Assembly (NCBI RefSeq): GCF_001556045.1
Contig: NZ_LSIC01000103.1
Coordinates: 18,730 to 82,729, forward strand
DNA length: 64,000 nucleotides
Reading direction: 5' to 3'
Source of the DNA: Bradyrhizobium sp. CCH5-F6
GTDB taxonomy: Bacteria; Pseudomonadota; Alphaproteobacteria; Rhizobiales; Xanthobacteraceae
Below, one piece after another: positions 59,068 through 64,000 of this stretch; the stretch's first letter is position 1; each line of letters opens with the position of its first letter. Below the pieces are notes generated by a model that was not told the origin of the DNA, ran no database searches, and saw only the letters and a program-made list of their open reading frames with translations. The position numbers and the translations under genes were made by a program.

Positions 59068-59805
59068 ATGCCCCGCTACAAGCTCATCATCGAATATGAC
59101 GGCGCGCCGTTCTTCGGCTGGCAGGTGCAGGAGACGCTGCCGTCGGTGCAGGGCGCGCTGCAGGCTGCGGTGAAGGCGATGACCGGGGCGGATTTGCGCG
59201 TGCACGGTGCCGGTCGCACCGATGCCGGCGTGCATGCGCGCGGCCAGGTCGCGCATGTCGATGTCGACAAGCAATTTCCGCCGGGCCGCTTTCGCGACGG
59301 GCTCAACGCGCATCTGCGCCCGAATCCGATCGCGGTGCTCGAGGCCGAGATCGTGCCTGATAGTTTCGAGGCGCGCTTCTCGGCGGTCAAGCGCCACTAT
59401 CGCTATCGCATCGTCAACACCCGCGCCAATCTCGCGCTCGACGCCGGTCACGCCTGGCGCGTGCCGCGCCGGCTCGATGCCGACGCGATGCATGCAGCGG
59501 CGCAGCGCCTGCTCGGCAAGCACGATTTCACCACCTTCCGCGACACGGAGTGCCAGGCCAAGTCGCCGGAGAAGACGCTCGACCAGCTCGACGTGGTCCG
59601 CGACGGCCGCGAGATCACGGTCATCACCTCGGCCCGCTCCTTCCTGCACAGCCAGGTGCGCTCGATGGTGGGCTCGCTGGTCTGGGTCGGCGAGGGGCGC
59701 TGGACCGCCGACGATCTCTCCGCCGCGTTGGCAGCCCGCAACCGCGCGGCGTGCGGCATCGTCGCCCCGCCGGAGGGGCTATATTTGATGAAGGTGGATT
59801 ATTGA
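59068..59805 (+). CDS. truA: tRNA pseudouridine synthase A
   Basis: TruA makes pseudouridine at positions 38-40 of tRNA anticodon stems. The 245 residues begin with [18 protein letters not shown] and carry the catalytic aspartate D52 in [11 protein letters not shown], then [19 protein letters not shown] [14 protein letters not shown] and C-terminal [24 protein letters not shown] at 59068 is the family start; an upstream ATG at 59047 comes from the end of the repeat. Confidence 0.96.
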   Translation: MPRYKLIIEYDGAPFFGWQVQETLPSVQGALQAAVKAMTGADLRVHGAGRTDAGVHARGQVAHVDVDKQFPPGRFRDGLNAHLRPNPIAVLEAEIVPDSFEARFSAVKRHYRYRIVNTRANLALDAGHAWRVPRRLDADAMHAAAQRLLGKHDFTTFRDTECQAKSPEKTLDQLDVVRDGREITVITSARSFLHSQVRSMVGSLVWVGEGRWTADDLSAALAARNRAACGIVAPPEGLYLMKVDY

Positions 59806-59835
59806 GGTGAGGCGCGCTGCTGCCACACCCTCAGT

Positions 59836-59939
59836 GTCATGCCCCGCGAAGGCGGGGCATCCAGTACGCCGCGGCCTCGCGGCTCAATCAAAACTGTCTC
59901 TGGAATACTGGATCGCCCGATCAAGTCGGGCGATGACAG
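59836..59939. repeat. GTCAT/ATGAC element, copy 13
   Basis: The left stem is ATGCCCCGC / GCGGGGCAT with loop GAAG; the right is ATCGCCCGA / TCGGGCGAT with loop TCAAG. It lies between the convergent truA and dapE genes. Confidence 0.85.
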
Positions 59940-59964
59940 CTCTCTTTGTGGAGGCAACAGTGCC

Positions 59965-61131
59965 TCAAGCAAAATACCGCGTCAGGATCCCGCGATACAC
60001 CCGCGTCAGCTTCTCCAGATCCGCTACCGGCACGCGTTCATCGACCTGATGCATGGTCTGGCCGACAAGCCCGAACTCGATCACCGGGCAATAGCTGGAG
60101 ATGAAGCGCGCATCCGACGTGCCGCCCGAGGTCGACAGCTCCGGCTTGCGGCCCGTCACCTCCTCGATCGCGGCGACGGCGAGATCGGTGAACGGGCCCG
60201 GCTTGGTCACGAACACGTTGGAGTTGGATGGCTCCCAGACGATGCGGGCCTTGATGCGGTTGCCGCAGGCCTTGGCCAGGCGTGCCTCGACCAGCTCGCG
60301 CAAGGAGGCTTGCGTGTGGTTGTCGTTGTAGCGGATGTTGAATCGGGCGCGGGCCTCGCCGGGGATGACGTTGAAGGCCCTGTTGCCGACATCGACCGAG
60401 ACGAATTCGAGATTGGAGGCCTGGAACTGCGCGCTGCCGTGGTCGAGCGGCTCGTCGGAGATCGCCACGATCAGCCGCGAAATGTCAGGCACTGGATTGG
60501 AAGCGCGGTGCGGATAGGCGACATGGCCCTGCACGCCGTCGACATAGAGCGTGCCGGATTGCGAGCCGCGCCGGCCGACCTTGATGGTGTCGCCGAGCAC
60601 TTCGACATTCGATGGCTCGCCGAGCACGCAATGATCGAATTTTTCGCCGCGCTCCGCGGCCCATTTCAAGAGCTTGATGGTGCCGTTGATGGAGACGTCT
60701 TCCTCGTCGCCCGTGATCAGGAAGGAGATCGAGCCCTTGCCGTCGCTGCGCGGCTTGCCGCCATTGGCGGCGAGATGCTCCAGCACAGCGGCGACCGAGC
60801 AGGCGATGCCGCCCTTCATGTCGACCGCGCCGCGGCCGTGCAGGATGCCGTCCTTCACCTCACCGGAGAATGCGCCGACGCTCCAGGCACTCTCGTCGCC
60901 GGGCGGCACCACGTCGGTGTGGCCGGCGAAGGTGATGTGCGGCCCTTCAGTGCCGATCCGCGCGTAGAGATTGTCGACGTCGGCTGTACCGGGGTCGGAG
61001 AACGTCACGCGGTGGCAGGTGAAGCCGGCCGCGGTGAGAGCCTTTTCGAGCACCCCGAGCGCGCCGGCATCGGCCGGGGTCACCGAGGGGCAGCGGATCA
61101 GATCGCGGGCAATGGACAGAGCATCGGTCAT
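59965..61131 (-). CDS. dapE: Succinyl-diaminopimelate desuccinylase
   Basis: DapE removes succinate from N-succinyl-LL-diaminopimelate in the lysine and peptidoglycan precursor pathway. The 388 residues show the M20 peptidase pattern: [16 protein letters not shown] (metal-binding histidine), [23 protein letters not shown] (catalytic and metal glutamates) and a C-terminal [13 protein letters not shown] and metal-binding histidine. It is 10 bases downstream of dapD on the same strand, so both steps are co-expressed. Confidence 0.96.
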   Translation of the reverse strand: MTDALSIARDLIRCPSVTPADAGALGVLEKALTAAGFTCHRVTFSDPGTADVDNLYARIGTEGPHITFAGHTDVVPPGDESAWSVGAFSGEVKDGILHGRGAVDMKGGIACSVAAVLEHLAANGGKPRSDGKGSISFLITGDEEDVSINGTIKLLKWAAERGEKFDHCVLGEPSNVEVLGDTIKVGRRGSQSGTLYVDGVQGHVAYPHRASNPVPDISRLIVAISDEPLDHGSAQFQASNLEFVSVDVGNRAFNVIPGEARARFNIRYNDNHTQASLRELVEARLAKACGNRIKARIVWEPSNSNVFVTKPGPFTDLAVAAIEEVTGRKPELSTSGGTSDARFISSYCPVIEFGLVGQTMHQVDERVPVADLEKLTRVYRGILTRYFA

Positions 61132-61141
61132 GCGCGTCGGA

Positions 61142-61987
61142 TCAATCCCGCAGCAGCTCGTTGATGCTGGTCTTGGACCGCGTGCGTTCGTCGACGCGCT
61201 TGACGATCACGGCGCAGGCCGTGCTCGGGCCGATCTCGCCGTTCTTCATCGGCTTGCCGGGCAGCGCGCCGGGCACCACCACCGAATATTCCGGTACTTC
61301 GCCCATGAAGATCTCGCCAGTCTCGCGATCGACGATCTTGGTCGAGGCGCCCAGGAACACGCCCATCGCCAGCACCGCGCCCTTGCGCACGATCACGCCT
61401 TCGGCGACCTCGGAGCGCGCGCCGATGAAGCAATCGTCCTCGATGATGACGGGCTCGGCCTGCAGCGGTTCGAGCACGCCGCCGATGCCGGCACCGCCGG
61501 AGATGTGCACGCGCTTGCCGATCTGCGCGCAGGAGCCGACGGTGGCCCAGGTGTCGACCATCGTGCTCTCATCGACGTAAGCGCCGAGATTGACGAAGGA
61601 CGGCATCAGCACGACGTTCTTGGCGATGAAGGCCGAGCGGCGCACCACCGCGCCCGGCACCGCGCGAAAGCCGGCATCGCGAAAACGGTTCTCGCCCCAG
61701 CCTTCGAACTTCGACGGCACCTTGTCCCACCAGTTCGCCTTGCCGGGGCCGCCGGGAATGACGCCCATGTCATTGAGGCGGAAGGACAGCAGCACGGCCT
61801 TCTTCAGCCACTGATTGACCTTCCACTTGCCGTCGGCGCCGCGCTCGGCAACGCGCGCCTCGCCCTTGTCCAGGATCTCCAGCGACTGCTCCACGGCCTC
61901 GCGCACCTCGCCCTTGGTCGAGGTCGAGATGCCGTCGCGCGCGTCGAAGGCGCTGTTGATGGTGGATTCGAGGGCTGCAAGGGACAT
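61142..61987 (-). CDS. dapD: Tetrahydrodipicolinate N-succinyltransferase
   Basis: DapD succinylates tetrahydrodipicolinate, the step before DapC and DapE. The 281 residues have an N-terminal helical domain, a left-handed beta-helix of hexapeptide repeats in the middle ([44 protein letters not shown] and [26 protein letters not shown]) and a C-terminal tail. GAGGAAA precedes the ATG. It starts the dapD-dapE unit. Confidence 0.97.
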   Translation of the reverse strand: MSLAALESTINSAFDARDGISTSTKGEVREAVEQSLEILDKGEARVAERGADGKWKVNQWLKKAVLLSFRLNDMGVIPGGPGKANWWDKVPSKFEGWGENRFRDAGFRAVPGAVVRRSAFIAKNVVLMPSFVNLGAYVDESTMVDTWATVGSCAQIGKRVHISGGAGIGGVLEPLQAEPVIIEDDCFIGARSEVAEGVIVRKGAVLAMGVFLGASTKIVDRETGEIFMGEVPEYSVVVPGALPGKPMKNGEIGPSTACAVIVKRVDERTRSKTSINELLRD

Positions 61988-62150
61988 CGGGATTTCCTCT
62001 GGGGAAGCGGGAATTTTGATGGATTGGGGCGCTTTTTCGGGATTTGAGCCGGGAGAGTCAAGGCATACTCGGCCGTGGTCCATACTCCGCTGTCGTCCAG
62101 GGCGAGCGGAGCTCTTGGCAGCACGGCGTTGTCGCGGCGGACGGCAGCGC

Positions 62151-62843
62151 CTAGCTCGGAGACAGCTTCGCCAGGAACCCCGTCAGATCGTCCGTGACGT
62201 GGTCGACATGGGCGGCATCGCGGCCTTCCAGTTCCCAGTCTTCACGCACCACCTCCTTGGTGCCGTCGGGCACCACCAGCACCGTGGTCATGCCGAGCTG
62301 GTGCGGGACGGTGAGGTTGCGGGCGAGGTCCTCGAACATGGCGGCGCGGGCCGGGTCGACCGCATGCTGGCTGAGGAATTTTTGATAGGTCTGCGGCGCT
62401 GGCTTCGGTTCGAATTCGGCGGCGATGATGTCGAACACGCCGTCGAAATGGTTGGCGAAGCCGAGCCGAGCCAGCACGGCATCGACATGGTCGACCGAGC
62501 CGTTGGTGAGGATCAGCTTGCGGCCCGGCAGCCTTGCGATGGCCGCGCCGAGCGCCGGGTTCGGCTCCAGCGGCGAGTGGTCGATCTTGTGCACGTAGGC
62601 GAGATAGTCGTCGGCGGAGACGCCATGCAGGGTCATCATGCCGCGCATCGTGGTGCCGAAGCGGCGGTAATAGTCCTTCTGGATCGCCCGCGCTTGCTCC
62701 GGGCCGACGTTCAGCCAGTTGCAGACGAACTCCCCGATCCGCGCATCGACCTGCTGCCACAGATTGACGTGATGCGGATAGAGCGTGTTGTCGAGGTCGA
62801 ACACCCAGGTGTCGACGTGGTCGAAGGCGCGGGGCGAATTCAT
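62151..62843 (-). CDS. HAD-family pyrimidine 5'-nucleotidase
   Basis: This 230-residue phosphatase has the HAD motifs: FDLDNTLYP with nucleophile D16 and acid D18, motif [12 protein letters not shown], the lysine region [13 protein letters not shown] and motif [11 protein letters not shown]. Relatives are annotated as pyrimidine 5'-nucleotidases of the SDT1 type. GAGAGGG precedes the ATG. It is leftward with dapD but separated by 163 bases. Function beyond phosphatase is inferred from family resemblance. Confidence 0.9.
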   Translation of the reverse strand: MNSPRAFDHVDTWVFDLDNTLYPHHVNLWQQVDARIGEFVCNWLNVGPEQARAIQKDYYRRFGTTMRGMMTLHGVSADDYLAYVHKIDHSPLEPNPALGAAIARLPGRKLILTNGSVDHVDAVLARLGFANHFDGVFDIIAAEFEPKPAPQTYQKFLSQHAVDPARAAMFEDLARNLTVPHQLGMTTVLVVPDGTKEVVREDWELEGRDAAHVDHVTDDLTGFLAKLSPS

Positions 62844-62857
62844 TAAAACCCTCTCGA

Positions 62858-63922
62858 TCACGGCACCGCGAACCGCAGCGTCTTGCCGCCGCTCGACATG
62901 TCCACGGCGACAAAGCCCGTCGGCGCGAATCCGCGCGTGCCGCAATCGGCCTGCTCGCTGGTCTCGAACTTGGTCTCGCGCGTGCAGAGCTGCCTGTCGC
63001 CGCCCCAGTTCAGCGGCCGGTCCTTCAGCCTGACGACGCGGTTGTCGGCGTCGACCGCTTCCGCGAAGCTGAAGATCTGCTTCGGCTGGCCGGTCACGTC
63101 GGGGTGCAGGCAGGTCTTGGGATCGATGCGATACCAGCCGCGGCTCGTCACGGACTTGCCGTCGTCGGTCGCGATCGCCGCCATCACCTTGTGCGGCGTG
63201 TCGTTGCACCAGGTCAGCCCGCTCGCGGAGGGCGTCTGCACGGCATCGACCATGGTCTTGAACAGGTTGGGCGAGGCCACGACGTCGGATGACAACCCGC
63301 GGCTCTTCAGGAAGGCGGCCAGCGCCGCTTGCGTCTTCGGCCCGTCGACGCCATCGATCGGAGCCGCGTCGTAGCCTGCGATCACCAGCAGCCGCTGGAT
63401 GCCGGCGAGGCGCGCCTGCTCGTCGTCATATTCGGAGTCTTCGGCGAGATAGGCCACGAGGTTGCCGTCCGCGCCTTGCGTCGGCGTCACCTGCGTGAAC
63501 GGGACCTGCGTCTGACCGCTGCGGCATTGCCGCGCCGCGGCGATGACGAAATTGTCCTGCGCGACGCAGAGCATGTCGCGGCCGCTCTGCGGGATCGGGG
63601 AGGCGCCGTAGACGCCGAGCGCGCGGGCGTTGAGCAGAATGCGGTCGGCGGTCAGCGTGCCCTGCACCACCACGCGGCAGGTGGCGGGATCGATCCTGAA
63701 CCAGCCGCGCGTCGCGGTCGCCGACTTGTCGTCGATGCCGATCGCGGCTTCCACGACATAGGACATGCGGTTGCAGATCTTGAGGTCGGCGAAAGCCGGC
63801 GCGGAGGAGAACAGGAACGAGATGACCGCTGCCGGCAGCGTCATCAGGAAGCGGGTGAGGGGAGAGCGGCTGGGTCGTCGTTCTCCCCATTCGTCATGGC
63901 CGGGCTTGACCCGGCCATCCAC
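62858..63922 (-). CDS. Exported DUF1036 protein with central peptidoglycan-binding-like domain
   Basis: This 354-residue protein has a hydrophobic export segment (about 25-45, LMTLPAAVISFLFSSAPAFA) and two DUF1036 copies, LKICNRMSYVVEAAIGIDD at about 46-95 and LTWCNDTPHKVMAAIATDD at about 235-285. Between them lies a PG_binding_1-like segment (RLAGIQRLLVIAGYDAAPIDGVDGPKTQAALAAFL). Paired cysteines suggest disulfides. The start is uncertain: the ATG used lies in an intergenic repeat and encodes MDGRVKPGHD, while ATG at 63844 would leave the signal peptide without a positive charge. Confidence 0.82.
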   Translation of the reverse strand: MDGRVKPGHDEWGERRPSRSPLTRFLMTLPAAVISFLFSSAPAFADLKICNRMSYVVEAAIGIDDKSATATRGWFRIDPATCRVVVQGTLTADRILLNARALGVYGASPIPQSGRDMLCVAQDNFVIAAARQCRSGQTQVPFTQVTPTQGADGNLVAYLAEDSEYDDEQARLAGIQRLLVIAGYDAAPIDGVDGPKTQAALAAFLKSRGLSSDVVASPNLFKTMVDAVQTPSASGLTWCNDTPHKVMAAIATDDGKSVTSRGWYRIDPKTCLHPDVTGQPKQIFSFAEAVDADNRVVRLKDRPLNWGGDRQLCTRETKFETSEQADCGTRGFAPTGFVAVDMSSGGKTLRFAVP

Positions 63923-64000
63923 GCGTTTGCCAAGAGAGGAACGGTCGTGGATGCCCGGGCCTTCGCCGCGCCGAAGCGGCTTCGGCCGCGCAGGCGGGAC
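63893..64000. repeat. GTCAT/ATGAC element, copy 14 (cut by window end)
   Basis: The left hairpin ATGGCCGGG, CTTGA, CCCGGCCAT is complete. The right arm begins TGGATGCCCGGGC and then continues into a GC-rich hairpin cut by the end of the window. Confidence 0.72.

Noticed and set aside
5188-64000. CRISPR array among the repeats
   Set aside because: Repeats are dispersed, palindromic and of variable stem sequence, with no regular spacers and no cas genes.

Overview
The window reads as chromosomal DNA of a high-GC alphaproteobacterium, most likely Bradyrhizobium or a close relative. The basis is GC-rich coding with strong third-position bias, a class I lysyl-tRNA synthetase, the dapE-dapD pair, the rhizobial-type families DUF6460, DUF2865 and DUF1036, and many palindromic intergenic repeats. 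It is densely coded on both strands. There is no rRNA, tRNA, CRISPR array, transposase or prophage; the one RNA gene seen is the small SRP RNA. Names rest on reading the proteins and on family knowledge; no database search was run.

Layout. 0-5.2 kb: the 3' end of xylA, a sugar ABC transporter, an aldo/keto reductase and a fuconolactonase-type amidohydrolase, together a sugar uptake and oxidation locus. 5.4-15.6 kb: an ABC substrate-binding protein, a TPR-methyltransferase, the exonuclease and ATP-dependent ligase of the ligase-associated repair set, a small membrane protein, an MBL hydrolase, a MATE pump, pyrD, a DUF952 protein and a LexA-like regulator. 15.7-24.9 kb: periplasmic carbonic anhydrase, lysK, an amino-acid-type binding protein, a SCO protein, a ClpP-like periplasmic protein, a flavin dehydrogenase with a PHB-depolymerase-like esterase, RidA and an NTF2-like protein. 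24.9-32.1 kb: the Lhr-type helicase and PdeM phosphoesterase (the other half of the repair set), DUF2865, pyrE, a GST and a LysE exporter. 32.3-43.4 kb: an unusual polA, an acyltransferase, ugd, hrpB, a retropepsin-like protease and phosphomannomutase. 43.4-50.1 kb: sterol-desaturase-like protein, small secreted proteins, a two-component system, Lrp regulator, PfkB kinase, nudC and a HIT protein. 50.3-64 kb: SRP RNA, dnaX-ybaB-recR, an AmpG-type transporter, a GIY-YIG nuclease, rmuC, def-fmt-truA, dapE-dapD, a HAD nucleotidase and a DUF1036 protein.

Shared themes. DNA replication and repair is heavily represented: exonuclease, ligase, Lhr helicase, PdeM, PolA, DnaX, YbaB, RecR, RmuC, HrpB and GIY-YIG. 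Protein N-terminal formylation and deformylation (fmt, def), lysine and peptidoglycan precursor synthesis (dapD, dapE), pyrimidine synthesis (pyrD, pyrE) and exopolysaccharide sugar nucleotides (ugd, phosphomannomutase) are also covered.

Most unusual observations. (1) polA carries a lower-GC segment encoding about 85 extra residues that resemble a second copy of the enzyme's own polymerase thumb, placed between the 5'-nuclease and the 3'-5' exonuclease-like domain. (2) About fourteen copies of one intergenic element framed by GTCAT and ATGAC show compensatory base changes in their hairpin stems, and two direct copies tightly bracket the GIY-YIG gene. (3) The LexA-like S24 protein lacks both catalytic residues. 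(4) A direct repeat resembling the E. coli RstA box lies in front of an OmpR-type response regulator. (5) Three copies of a TTTATGGT motif at an exact 24-base period lie between rmuC and def.
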